DNA from: REEB95 sp963785735
GTDB lineage: Bacteria; Pseudomonadota; Alphaproteobacteria; ATCC43930; CGMCC-115725
Assembly: GCA_963785735.1 (NCBI GenBank)
Contig: CAWAWJ010000001.1
Coordinates: 434,001-498,000 of the forward strand
Length of the DNA: 64,000 nucleotides
Reading direction: 5' to 3'
Shown in pieces: positions 55,401 through 63,019 of this stretch. Under the pieces are notes generated by a model. The model did not search any database. It was not told where the DNA came from and was given only the letters and a program-made list of their open reading frames with translations. Position 1 is the first letter of the stretch. Each line of letters begins with the position of its first letter. The position numbers were made by a program, and so were the translations under genes.

Positions 55401-56798
55401 GGCGTCGTTGCTGATCGCCGCGCTATTGTTGAGGATGCCGGTATTGGTCAGGGTCGCGCTGTTCTGGTTGATCAGGCTGGCGTTGATTTCGTTGGTGAGC
55501 GTGCCATTGTTTTCCAGCGTCGCGCCGTTGTTGGTGGTGGTTGCGCCGGCGCCGGAGTTGTCGATCATGCCGCCACCAAGGTTTGTGAACATCGCGCCGA
55601 GGTTATTGAGGATTGTGCTGTTATTGGTCAGCGAGCCGCCCGGCTGATTGCTGAAGCTGGTGCCAGCGCCAGTATTGGCGAGCATGCCGCCGGTTGAGTT
55701 GCTGAACGTGCCAGCGTTTGTGACTGTGCCGCCAGTCGAGTTGCTGAATGCGCCGTTGTTGGTGATCGTGCCGCTGGTCGTGTTGGCGATGTTGCCGCCG
55801 ATGTTCTGCACCGTGCTGGTGGCGTCGTTGCTGATCGCCGCGCTATTGTTGAGGATGCCGGTATTGGTCAGGGTCGCGCTGTTCTGGTTGATCAGGCTGG
55901 CGCTTGTCTCGTTGGTAAAGGTGCCGTCGTTTTCCAGAGTCGCGCCGTTGTTGGTGGTGGTTGCGCCGGCGCCGGAGTTGTCGATCATGCCGCCGCCAAG
56001 GTTTGTGAACATCGCGCCGAGGTTATTGAGGATTGCGCTATTATTGGTCAGCGAGCCGCCCGTCTGGTTGGTGAAGGCGGTGTTGGCGCCGGTGTTGGTG
56101 AATTGCGCCGCCAGCTTGTTCATGAAGGCGCTGGCGTTGTTGAAGAGGGCCGCGAACTCGTTGAGGAAGGTCGAGCCCGAGCCGGTATTGGTGATGCTGC
56201 CGGAGCCTGAATTGTTGATGACCGCGCCCTGGCTCGCGCTCGAGGCCGCGCCGAGATTGCCGAAGGCGTTATTGGTGACAGTGCCGCCATCCCGGTTGGT
56301 GAGCGAGCCGGTATTGTTGATCGTGCTCGAGACACCAGAGCCAGGGCTGGTGACCTGATTGGTGAGGGCGCTGTCGTCGTTGAGGAGGGTTCCGGCGTTG
56401 TTGATGACCGCGGCGCCCGCTGATCCCGCGCCGGTGACGATGCTGCCATCATTGGTGATGGCGCCGCCGGTGAGGTTGTTGATGGTGGAGTTGCCGATGT
56501 TGGTTAGCGTGCCGCCGGCATCGACATTAATGGCCCCGGCCGCGCCGTTGTTGTTGAGCGCCGCGGACCCCGGATTGCCGTTGGTGACGGTGACCGGCGA
56601 GCCTTGGTTACCGCCGATGGTGATGGTGCTGTTGTTCTGCGCTGCCGGGTCGTTGTTGTAGTCGCCGTTGGTTGCGGTGTAGGGCGTGTTATTCGGATCG
56701 GGAATCTGCGATTGCGCGAAGGCGGCGTGATCGACCAACGCGAGAACCGCGAGGGCCGCAGCCGAACGCTGGGCGATAATCCGGATCGAAATCTTCAC
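52464..56798 (-). CDS. Giant repetitive secreted protein with PEP-CTERM sorting signal
   Basis: About 1444 residues. The GTG at 56798 (VKISIRIIAQRSAAALAVLA) is preceded by AGGAG seven bases away and starts a signal peptide ending around AFAQ; the frame to 56936 adds unlikely sequence. Residues about 40-800 are low-complexity repeats of the form TNNGTITNNG, GAFTNSTGGT, like autotransporter beta-helix passengers. Residues about 980-1200 are Gly/Asn/Ala-rich (GGNGGAGG units). The C terminus carries VPEPSTWLLFGSALLGMACF and RRRR, a PEP-CTERM signal beginning at residue 1400, then an unusual 20-residue tail. Such proteins are anchored or processed by exosortases, usually with exopolysaccharide loci. 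Confidence 0.88.
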   Translation of the reverse strand: MKISIRIIAQRSAAALAVLALVDHAAFAQSQIPDPNNTPYTATNGDYNNDPAAQNNSTITIGGNQGSPVTVTNGNPGSAALNNNGAAGAINVDAGGTLTNIGNSTINNLTGGAITNDGSIVTGAGSAGAAVINNAGTLLNDDSALTNQVTSPGSGVSSTINNTGSLTNRDGGTVTNNAFGNLGAASSASQGAVINNSGSGSITNTGSGSTFLNEFAALFNNASAFMNKLAAQFTNTGANTAFTNQTGGSLTNNSAILNNLGAMFTNLGGGMIDNSGAGATTTNNGATLENDGTFTNETSASLINQNSATLTNTGILNNSAAISNDATSTVQNIGGNIANTTSGTITNNGAFSNSTGGTVTNAGTFSNSTGGMLANTGAGTSFSNQPGGSLTNNSTILNNLGAMFTNLGGGMIDNSGAGATTTNNGATLENNGTLTNEINASLINQNSATLTNTGILNNSAAISNDATSTAQNVGGNIANTTSGTITNNGAFTNSTGGTITNNNTASNAIDNSGASAILTNGGGSMITNNGGLTNENSASIQNLGGATGTTTFSTGGTGATLTNETGATIVNDGTGAGAAHFFNSGTITNTSTATNAIHNTGSNATFLNQPGSLLTNNGVVVNDSYAYFQNQGGGTIVNSGAPASFINNTAFFINSGTFTNENNASLANQNGEMANYGILTNMTGATFSNNATGTLTNSGGNITNYTGGGAITNNGMFANETGGTVTIQANASLGGNGTYTQSGPSSQTTVNGSWTQMLTNITDGNLNGSGTVNGALYNDTPSITGPGVTGTGAGITLTGAVSGTGNYAGTVTFQGSLSPGNPAATPVTNPNGTAAGLATPYPVGGYPAGTGSATLITSTGTMNFASSNTLYMDAMGAGRGTSYDAINTVNANLGGTLTVVPTIPGLAAGGFDFIHASGAIAGDFGTAQMLNIGNSSDLYLSGHTVTGSDYTAILSNFGHGVVNTFSQLGGNGGAGLAGSSVSPTLSTATSGLAYGVGGNGGNDGPGGAGGAANVTDTLTGPTGSSYAIATGGNGGSGTAGGAGGNGGLGQATSNALLGTGNVSANATSTGGNGGASADNTAAGGNGGAGISSATSVTSGAGSTATANATSTGGLGGLGTTNGTGGTAQATASASNTSLLGGPANATANATSFANTATALAQGSGASGTVNAQSQTYSTSTGTSAPSVQGFASAPVTGSNAAQTVTSLGGPVEQLITPYTSLASVPNSANSYVAANLAPSNASLATTYATYSTANRVWNTPVNPNNNPNAHVVGSAVLSVASGGSATPQSYASTVQFNDVASNVNGRQIVATILGGQSFGTNTGQVEFYFTESYNGGGTVKVDDQIFASLSAALTALENQVFVLGGLPLSLTGAFDVTANLDLLTASSSGIELAMLYGYAVPEPSTWLLFGSALLGMACFQRRRRDGATAMNRIVKPSDLGKLAA
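55311..55660. repeat. Direct repeat copy 1 (about 345 bp, period 420)
   Basis: This stretch recurs almost base for base 420 bases further on (55731-56080). Differences are scattered single bases, for example GACGTTCTGCGCC against GATGTTCTGCACC. It encodes a duplicated block of the Asn/Thr-rich repeat in the PEP-CTERM protein, containing ATSTVQN, NIANTTSGTI and SINQNSATLT-type segments. Boundaries are approximate. Confidence 0.75.
55731..56080. repeat. Direct repeat copy 2 (about 345 bp, period 420)
   Basis: Second copy of the block at 55311-55660, offset by 420 bases. The high nucleotide identity, including synonymous positions, points to a recent tandem duplication inside the coding sequence. 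Boundaries are approximate; identity falls away after the segment encoding the end of GGGMIDNSGAGAT and LTNNS. Confidence 0.75.
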
Positions 56799-57360
56799 GT
56801 CACTTCTCCTAATTCCCTGTCTGCAAGCGGTCCGCGGATTGCCCTGAGGGGGACTTTCCGCAGCCGCCACAGCGACCAGACTTGCGATACGGGGAGAGGG
56901 GAAGCGGCCGGTGAGAACGGTGCCGGCTTTGGCCAAGGGGCGCGCGCAAAAGCGCGGATCCTTCGGGTCGGTGCTTGCCTTTTCCTCGTACAGACTTGTT
57001 CGGTTTTTTTCTTCTGGGTTTAAAATTATTGGGAAGTAATCTTAAAATCAATTCAAACTATTAGTTAACTTTTCCACAGTATAGTTAAGTAGAACATTTT
57101 TTGTTTATTTAACCATGACTTATGGTTAATTACCCAAGCCGGGCGGAGAGATGCGATGAATCTCGCGGGTTCGGGCGATGACTGGAGGGTGTGGACCTGC
57201 GTAAACGGCGGTACAAATAAATACTTTCTTTCGGCGAGCGGATCAGAATCGGCGTGCGGCGACCCAAGCAATATCGAATTCGCCGCTCAGGATAAGGACG
57301 AGCAATGCCGCCCGCAGCGACAAGACATCCGCTTCAATCCCCACAGAGAACCCTTCGGCC
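56799..57360. promoter_or_regulatory. Divergent regulatory region between the PEP-CTERM gene and the arabinose-lipid operon
   Basis: 560 bases without a supported gene. The part from 57000 to 57135 is the most AT-rich stretch in this region, with several TTAA-containing words, and most likely holds the promoter and operator of the PEP-CTERM gene. The remainder, toward 57360, is GC-rich leader of the HAD-UbiA gene. Small open frames here overlap that gene or lack features. Confidence 0.4.
57109..57129. promoter_or_regulatory. Inverted repeat TTAACCAT-N5-ATGGTTAA
   Basis: Perfect 8-base inverted repeat (57109-57116 and 57122-57129) around a 5-base spacer, in the AT-rich part of the divergent region. 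TTAACCAT resembles the half-site described for CtrA in Alphaproteobacteria; two facing half-sites would make a plausible operator. The same TTAACC core appears in the palindrome before wzc. Confidence 0.4.
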
Positions 57361-58800
57361 ATGCGCCTTATAACAAAACTTAAGAAAAAACCGGGGCCGC
57401 TGGTGGCCGATGTCGACGGCACGCTCATCAAATCCGATCTGCTGATCGAATCCTTCTTCATGCTGCTTTCAACCAAGCCCCTCCACGCTCTCGAGGCGTT
57501 GGGATCGCTGTTGCGGGGCCGGGCCGCATTCAAGGCCAGGCTCGCCCAAGAAACCCGGCTCGATATGGCAAGGCTGCCCTTTAACCCCGGGATCTTGGCG
57601 CTGCTGAAGTCGGAAAAGCGCAAGGGCCGGAAGCTCTATCTGGCTTCGGGCTCGGATCGCAAATATGTCGAGGCGCTTGCCCGGAATCTGGGGATATTCA
57701 GCGGCGTCTTCGCCTCGGACGGCAAGACCAATCTTTCGGGACCCGCCAAGGCAAAGGCCTTGTGCGCCGCTTTCGGCGAGGGCGGGTTCGATTACGCCGG
57801 CGATTCCGGGAAGGACAAAGCGGTCTGGCTCAAGGCCAAGGGCGTTCTAGTGGTGGGAACCACGCACGCGTTCCTTAACGGTATCCGGCGGCAATTTCCC
57901 CATGCGCGAGGGCTCGACGAGCGCCGTCTCTCATTGAAGGATTACCTCCGAGCCATGCGGGTTCATCAATGGCTCAAGAACCTGCTGATATTCGTTCCCT
58001 GCCTGCTGGCGCACCGTTACCAGATCCACGACCTCTATATCCTGGGCCTCGCCTTCCTCAGCTTCAGCCTGTGCGCCTCGAGCGCCTATATCGCCAATGA
58101 CCTGCTCGACCTGCGCAACGACCGGCAACACCCGACCAAATACACGAGGCCGCTCGCATCGGGCCGCGTCCCCATTATCCACGGGATTTGGATGGTGCCC
58201 TTGCTGCTGCTGGCGGCGTTGGCCTTGGCCTACAAGCTGCCGGCCGGTTTCTTGGCATTGCTGGCGGTCTATTACATCACGACCATGGCCTATTCCGTCT
58301 GGCTCAAGCGCAAAACCATCGTCGATGTCGTGACACTCGCCGGGCTTTATGGCTTGCGCCTCGCGGCCGGCAGCCTCGCCGTCGCGGTTTTGCTCTCGAC
58401 CTGGTTTGTCGCGTTTTCGGTCTTTCTCTTTTTGAGCCTGGCGCTCGTGAAGCGCTGCACCGAATTGATCGACCAGGGCGGAAAGGGGCGCAAGGACATT
58501 GCCGGGCGCGGCTATCTCTTGCTCGACCTCCCCATGCTCGAGGCCATGGCGGCGGCCACGGGCTATATCGCGATTTTGGTGTTCGCGCTCTATATCAACA
58601 GCCCCGCGGTCAACGGGCTCTATCGCACGCCCGAATATCTCTGGGCGATCTGTCTTGTCCTGTTCTATTGGATCAGCCGCATCCTGGTCTTGACCCATCG
58701 GGGCGACATGCATGACGACCCGGTTGTCTTCGCCGCCACCGATTTGAAAAGTCTTGCCTGCGGCGCCTTGGTCGTGGCCATCGTCCTTTTCAGCATCTGA
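57361..58800 (+). CDS. HAD phosphatase-UbiA prenyltransferase fusion (DPPR synthase-like)
   Basis: 479 residues. The N-terminal domain (about 1-190) is a HAD phosphatase with nucleophile motif ADVDGTLIKSD (Asp17/Asp19), ASGSD and DYAGDSGKDKAVW. The C-terminal UbiA domain has the Asp-rich motif NDLLDLRNDRQHPTKYTRPL and about eight helices. That motif with its HPTK-RP continuation matches decaprenyl-phosphate 5-phosphoribosyltransferase (Rv3806c-like, NoeC-like). The HAD part could remove the 5-phosphate to give polyprenylphosphoryl ribose, a step done by a separate enzyme in mycobacteria; this is inference. DprE1- and DprE2-like genes follow within 20 bases. Confidence 0.88.
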   Translation: MRLITKLKKKPGPLVADVDGTLIKSDLLIESFFMLLSTKPLHALEALGSLLRGRAAFKARLAQETRLDMARLPFNPGILALLKSEKRKGRKLYLASGSDRKYVEALARNLGIFSGVFASDGKTNLSGPAKAKALCAAFGEGGFDYAGDSGKDKAVWLKAKGVLVVGTTHAFLNGIRRQFPHARGLDERRLSLKDYLRAMRVHQWLKNLLIFVPCLLAHRYQIHDLYILGLAFLSFSLCASSAYIANDLLDLRNDRQHPTKYTRPLASGRVPIIHGIWMVPLLLLAALALAYKLPAGFLALLAVYYITTMAYSVWLKRKTIVDVVTLAGLYGLRLAAGSLAVAVLLSTWFVAFSVFLFLSLALVKRCTELIDQGGKGRKDIAGRGYLLLDLPMLEAMAAATGYIAILVFALYINSPAVNGLYRTPEYLWAICLVLFYWISRILVLTHRGDMHDDPVVFAATDLKSLACGALVVAIVLFSI

Positions 58801-58817
58801 AAGCCGGGGGCCGTATC

Positions 58818-60140
58818 TTGATCCTTTCCGGCTGGGGCCGATTTCCGACAGCCGAATGCCGCTTTATCGAGGCGCGCTCCGAGGCGGACGTGCGGGGTGC
58901 CGTCCTATCCACCGCCGGCCTGATAGCGCGCGGCAATGGCCGGGCCTATGGCGATTGCGCGCTCAATCCCGATGCAACGCTGAGCCTCTTGAAGCAGGAC
59001 CGTCTTATTTCCTTCGACGCCAAGAGCGGGCGGCTATCTTGCGAGGCCGGCACGCTCTTGTCGGACATCATCGAGTCTTTTATGCCGCGCGGCTGGTTCC
59101 CGCCGGTGACGCCGGGAACCAAATACGTGACCGTGGGCGGCATGATCGCGGCCGACGTGCACGGCAAGAACCACCACCGCCTGGGCTCCTTCGGCGATCA
59201 TGTCGAAAGCTTCGATCTCGCTTTGGCCGATGGGAGTGTCGTGCATTGCTCGAAGAGCGAGAACGCGGAGCTGTTCGCCGCGACCAAGGGCGGCATGGGC
59301 CTGACCGGGATTATCCTCAAAGCGAGCTTCAAGCTTATCCCGATCGAAACATCCTGGATCCGCCAGGAAACCTTGCGGGCGGCGAATCTCGACCAGGCGA
59401 TGGAATTGTTCGAGGCCTCGAATGATTGGACTTATACGGTCGCCTGGATCGATTGCCTGTCGCAAGGCGCCGCCATGGGCCGCTCGATCTTCTTTCGCGG
59501 CGAGCATGCGCGGATCGATGATTTGCCCGAATCCTGGCGCGGAGAACCTTTCGCCTCGCCCTCGAAACGCGGCTGGCGCGTGCCCTTCGACCTGCCGGGC
59601 CCGCTGCTCAATCGCTGGAGTGTGTCGGCTTTCAACGCGCTCTATTACCGCGCCAACAGACCGGGCTCGTCCCTGGTCGATTTCGACACGTTCTTCTATC
59701 CGCTCGACGCCATCGGCGAGTGGAATCGAATCTATGGCCGCGCCGGATTGATCCAATATCAATGTGTGCTCCCGAAGCATGCCTCACGTAAAGGACTCGG
59801 CCTCTTGCTCGGCTGGATATCCGCTTCGGGCGCGGGCTCGTTCCTCTCCGTATTGAAGCTGTTCGGGCCGCAGGAGGGGCTGATGTCCTTTCCGATGGAA
59901 GGCTATACCCTCGCGCTCGATTTCCGCGCCGGCGACGCTTCGGTTCTGGCGTTGCTCGACGAGCTCGATGCGATCGTCGCCGATTTGGGCGGAAGGGTCT
60001 ATCTGGCGAAGGATGCACGCGCCTCGGCCAGGATGATCGAACAGGGTTATCCTCATCTGGCGCGTTTCAAGGCCATTCGCGCCAAAGCCGACCCCGGGCG
60101 GCGCTTCGCCTCGCTTCAATCGCAAAGGCTCGGCTTATGA
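58818..60140 (+). CDS. DprE1-like FAD-dependent polyprenylphosphoryl-ribose oxidase
   Basis: 440 residues, vanillyl-alcohol-oxidase-type FAD fold. ILSGWGRFPT, ARGNGRAYGDCALN and PGTKYVTVGGMIAADVHGKN, then LGSFGDHVESFDL, follow the order in mycobacterial DprE1, which oxidises the 2'-hydroxyl of decaprenylphosphoryl ribose. The C-terminal GGRVYLAKDARASARMIEQG also fits. The start is a TTG at 58818, 17 bases after the upstream stop; no ATG fits the conserved N terminus. The stop overlaps the reductase ATG by four bases. Confidence 0.88.
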   Translation: MILSGWGRFPTAECRFIEARSEADVRGAVLSTAGLIARGNGRAYGDCALNPDATLSLLKQDRLISFDAKSGRLSCEAGTLLSDIIESFMPRGWFPPVTPGTKYVTVGGMIAADVHGKNHHRLGSFGDHVESFDLALADGSVVHCSKSENAELFAATKGGMGLTGIILKASFKLIPIETSWIRQETLRAANLDQAMELFEASNDWTYTVAWIDCLSQGAAMGRSIFFRGEHARIDDLPESWRGEPFASPSKRGWRVPFDLPGPLLNRWSVSAFNALYYRANRPGSSLVDFDTFFYPLDAIGEWNRIYGRAGLIQYQCVLPKHASRKGLGLLLGWISASGAGSFLSVLKLFGPQEGLMSFPMEGYTLALDFRAGDASVLALLDELDAIVADLGGRVYLAKDARASARMIEQGYPHLARFKAIRAKADPGRRFASLQSQRLGL

Positions 60141-60880
60141 ATTCTACCGCCGGCACGGTTCTGATCCTGGGTGCGACATCCGATATCGCGCGGGCGATCG
60201 CACGCGCCTACGCCAAGGCGGGTTGCGGCATCATCCTGGCATCGCGCGACAGCGCCCGGCTCGAAGCGGACGCCAAGGATCTGGCGTTGCGCTATGGCGT
60301 TCAGGCGCGCATCGCCGAATTCGACGCGCTCGACACCGGCCATCATGGGGAATTTCTCGACCGGCTTGGCGCGTTGCCCGAAACCGTGATTTGCGTCGTG
60401 GGCTTCATGGGCGACCAGGCGGAATCCCAAGTGAGCGCCGCCGCCGCCGAGCTGGTGATGCGCAGCAACTATGCGGGTCCAGCCGCCATCCTGGCGCTCG
60501 TCGCCAATCGCATGGAAAAGGCGGGTCACGGCACCATCATCGGCGTGAGTTCGGTTTCGGGCGAGCGCGGCCGGGCATCCAACTATGTCTATGGCTCGGC
60601 CAAGGCGGGATTCACCGCGTTTCTGTCGGGACTGCGCAGCCGGCTTTCGCGGAGCGGCGTCGCGGTCATCACGGTCAAGCCCGGCTTCGTCGCCACCAGA
60701 AAAACCGCCGGTCTCGGTCTGCCCAAGGCGCTCACCGCCCAGCCCGAGGAAGTGGCGCGGGCGGTTCTGGCGGCGCAACGGAAGGGCCGCGACGTAGTCT
60801 ATGTCAGGCTGATTTGGTTGCCGATCATGCTGCTGATCCGCGCCCTGCCCGAGCGCATCTTCAAGAAAACCCGCTTCTAA
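60137..60880 (+). CDS. DprE2-like short-chain dehydrogenase
   Basis: 247-residue classical SDR. Cofactor motif LILGATSDIARAIARAYAKA, catalytic Ser in GVSSVSGERGRAS and Tyr/Lys in YVYGSAKAGF. In mycobacteria DprE2 reduces the 2'-keto intermediate made by DprE1 to the arabinose epimer; the four-base overlap with the DprE1-like gene makes the same partnership very likely here. The product would be a polyprenylphosphoryl arabinose donor. No arabinosyltransferase is evident in the window. Confidence 0.88.
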   Translation: MNSTAGTVLILGATSDIARAIARAYAKAGCGIILASRDSARLEADAKDLALRYGVQARIAEFDALDTGHHGEFLDRLGALPETVICVVGFMGDQAESQVSAAAAELVMRSNYAGPAAILALVANRMEKAGHGTIIGVSSVSGERGRASNYVYGSAKAGFTAFLSGLRSRLSRSGVAVITVKPGFVATRKTAGLGLPKALTAQPEEVARAVLAAQRKGRDVVYVRLIWLPIMLLIRALPERIFKKTRF

Positions 60881-60900
60881 CGCCCATAGCTTGAGGATTA

Positions 60901-61746
60901 TCAACCCAAGGCCTTGATGGCGCCGGCGATGGCGGCGCGCAGGAAAGAACCGGTCTCGGCCTCGCGATCCTTCACCCCGAGGATATCGCCGGCGGATGTG
61001 ACCGCCGCGGTGAAATCGCGCCTATGCCAATGCCCGAGTTTCGGCAGAGGCGGCAAGGAAGATGCGGCGGGATAGGGATAAGGGCTCACATAGAAATAAG
61101 GCTCGTCGTAATACTCGTCGCCCGGCGAGAGGCCGGCATTGACCGAGCGGGCTTTCGGGGATTCGGGCGGATCGAGCGCGATCAAGGCGGCCAGATCGAA
61201 ATGATGCGGCCAGCAGCGCAAAGGCGAGACCGTGAATTTGCGCGCGATCATCTCGTCCCGGATGAGGCCCAGCGCTCGATCGGCGTTGGAAAACCAGGCG
61301 GCCAGTTCGGCCAGGGCATCGGCCGGCCCGGCCGCGTCGTAAGCCGCGGGCGCCGTTTCGGGCATTTTATAGGGCGGCGGCGTGTCGAGCAGGCTTGCAT
61401 CGAGGCCGATGTCGCCAAGAAGTCGCCCGAGCCATTCTCGCGCCTCGCGGCCGGAGCGGCCGTTCAACGGAAAGGCTTGAGCGCGTCCGCTCCCATCGCC
61501 GAGCCAGAGGAGCGTCAAATCGGCGATCTTCAAGCCCAGGCGCAGATCGCCTTTCAGGCCATGCGTCGTGAAACCATCGAATGTGGGGTCCCAGCCCAGA
61601 TTGGTGTGGCCGTCATCGGGCAGCGGCGGGACATAGGCCCGCGCCGCGCGGGCGAGAAATTGCACGGCGTAATGGGCCTGAAGGCGCCCCTTGCGCAAGC
61701 CGCCGCGATCGACGCCGCGGAACGGCCGCCAGTCCGATCTGCCCAT
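60901..61746 (-). CDS. Conserved protein of unknown function (possibly DUF5996-like)
   Basis: 281-residue soluble protein without signal peptide or helices of membrane type. Recognisable blocks are LGWDPTFDGFTTHGL, TVSPLRCWPHHFDLAALIAL and GDEYYDEPYFYVSPYPYP. The arrangement of a helical central part, a His-Phe-Asp segment and an aromatic strand recalls DUF5996 proteins, though I am not sure of the match. It converges with the SDR gene, 20 bases apart. Its function is unknown. Confidence 0.75.
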   Translation of the reverse strand: MGRSDWRPFRGVDRGGLRKGRLQAHYAVQFLARAARAYVPPLPDDGHTNLGWDPTFDGFTTHGLKGDLRLGLKIADLTLLWLGDGSGRAQAFPLNGRSGREAREWLGRLLGDIGLDASLLDTPPPYKMPETAPAAYDAAGPADALAELAAWFSNADRALGLIRDEMIARKFTVSPLRCWPHHFDLAALIALDPPESPKARSVNAGLSPGDEYYDEPYFYVSPYPYPAASSLPPLPKLGHWHRRDFTAAVTSAGDILGVKDREAETGSFLRAAIAGAIKALG

Positions 61747-61891
61747 GGCGGATTCCCCTTATTCAATCTAGCCTGTAGGCGGTTTGCGCCGAAGTCACAT
61801 CACGGTGAAGCCGCCAGGGGCGGATTGAACGCCGCGCCGGTCTCATGTCAAATACGCCGTCCGACAAAAACGCCGAGGGGGAAACGCATTC

Positions 61892-63013
61892 ATGGCCCGC
61901 GAACCGGAATGGACCGATGTCGGCGCCGCCGACGAGCTCTCCCAGCAATCCTGCCGGGCGATGAAGGTGAAGCGCGCGGACATCGCGCTCTCCTTCAAGG
62001 ACGGCGTGTTCGGCGCCATCGCCAACACCTGCAATCACGTCGGCGGGCCGCTCGGCGAGGGCAGCATCGATCCGGCCGGGTTCATAAGATGCCCGTGGCA
62101 CGGGTGGAAATTCGACCGCTGCACCGGCAAGGGCGAGCCCGGTTTCGAGGAGGATTGCGTGCCGGCCTTCCCGGTGAAGGTCGAAAAGGGGCGCGTGCTA
62201 ATCGACGTCGCCAATCCATCGAAGCGCATGAAGAAGCCGCACCCGCCCCATCCGCTCTCGCGCGAGCCGGTGCGCGCGCCGGGGCCGCTGCGCCTCGCCG
62301 GGATTTCGACCACCGTGATGGACGCGGCCCATCCGCGCTTCTCCGGCTCCGACCATTTGCTCGGTTGCGCGCTCGCCGAAGGAAAGAGGCTCGGCGCCGA
62401 GACCAAGCTCATCACGCTCAACGATCTCAAATTCCGGGCCTGCGAGGGCTATTTCTCCAAGAGCTATTACGCCTGCACCTGGCCGTGCTCGATCACGCAG
62501 ATGGACCCGAAGGACCAGATGGACCAGGTCTACGAGGCGCTGGTGTTCTGGGCCGACGCCGTCATCGTCTCGACGCCGATCCGCTGGGGCTCGGCCTCAT
62601 CGCTCTATTTCAAGATGGTCGAGCGGCTCAATTGCGCCCAGGTCGACATCTCCCGGAACGAGAAGCTGCTCATCCGCAACAAGGTGGCGGGTTTCATCAT
62701 CGTCGGCGGCCAGGACAACATCCAGGGCGTCGCCGGTTCGATGCTGAGTTTCTTCGCCGAGCTTGGGTTCCTGTTCCCGCAATTCCCCTATATCGCCCAT
62801 TCGCGCGGCTGGTCGCACGAGGACATGGAGAACAACGTGCGGATCGTACGCAACTCGAAGGAGCTGGCCGAAGGCGCGGCCGCGCTCGCCGGGCGTTGCC
62901 TCGATTTCGCCGGCAAGCTCATCGCGGATGAGCCGTCATCGATGGCGGTGATGGGCGGCGGGCGCAAGGGCCATCCCGTCATGGCCGACCCCTTGGATAT
63001 GGATGAGGGCTAG
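61892..63013 (+). CDS. Rieske [2Fe-2S] domain fused to NADPH-dependent FMN reductase
   Basis: 373 residues with two modules. Residues 1 to about 110 form a Rieske domain: ANTCNHVGGPLG (Cys47, His49) and FIRCPWHGWKFD (Cys67, His70) give the complete CxH...CxxH cluster site. Residues about 133-360 form a flavodoxin-like NADPH-dependent FMN reductase (LRLAGISTTVMDAAHPRFSG; VIVSTPIRWGSASSLYFKMV). The reductase could pass electrons from NAD(P)H through FMN to the cluster in one chain. Substrate unknown. It ends 7 bases before the convergent aldehyde dehydrogenase stop. Confidence 0.87.
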   Translation: MAREPEWTDVGAADELSQQSCRAMKVKRADIALSFKDGVFGAIANTCNHVGGPLGEGSIDPAGFIRCPWHGWKFDRCTGKGEPGFEEDCVPAFPVKVEKGRVLIDVANPSKRMKKPHPPHPLSREPVRAPGPLRLAGISTTVMDAAHPRFSGSDHLLGCALAEGKRLGAETKLITLNDLKFRACEGYFSKSYYACTWPCSITQMDPKDQMDQVYEALVFWADAVIVSTPIRWGSASSLYFKMVERLNCAQVDISRNEKLLIRNKVAGFIIVGGQDNIQGVAGSMLSFFAELGFLFPQFPYIAHSRGWSHEDMENNVRIVRNSKELAEGAAALAGRCLDFAGKLIADEPSSMAVMGGGRKGHPVMADPLDMDEG

Positions 63014-63019
63014 GCCGGT

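Noticed and set aside
52539..55697. A 1052-codon open frame on the plus strand opposite the PEP-CTERM gene
   Set aside because: It is the antisense of a repetitive GC-rich gene whose codon bias removes stops. Its composition (Arg/Gly/Ala/Val/Asp repeats) mirrors the repeats, and it has no domain or start signal.
61024..62931. A 635-codon plus-strand frame
   Set aside because: It covers the antisense of the 60901-61746 gene and an out-of-frame reading of the Rieske-reductase gene; the latter's Cys/His motifs are intact only in its own frame.
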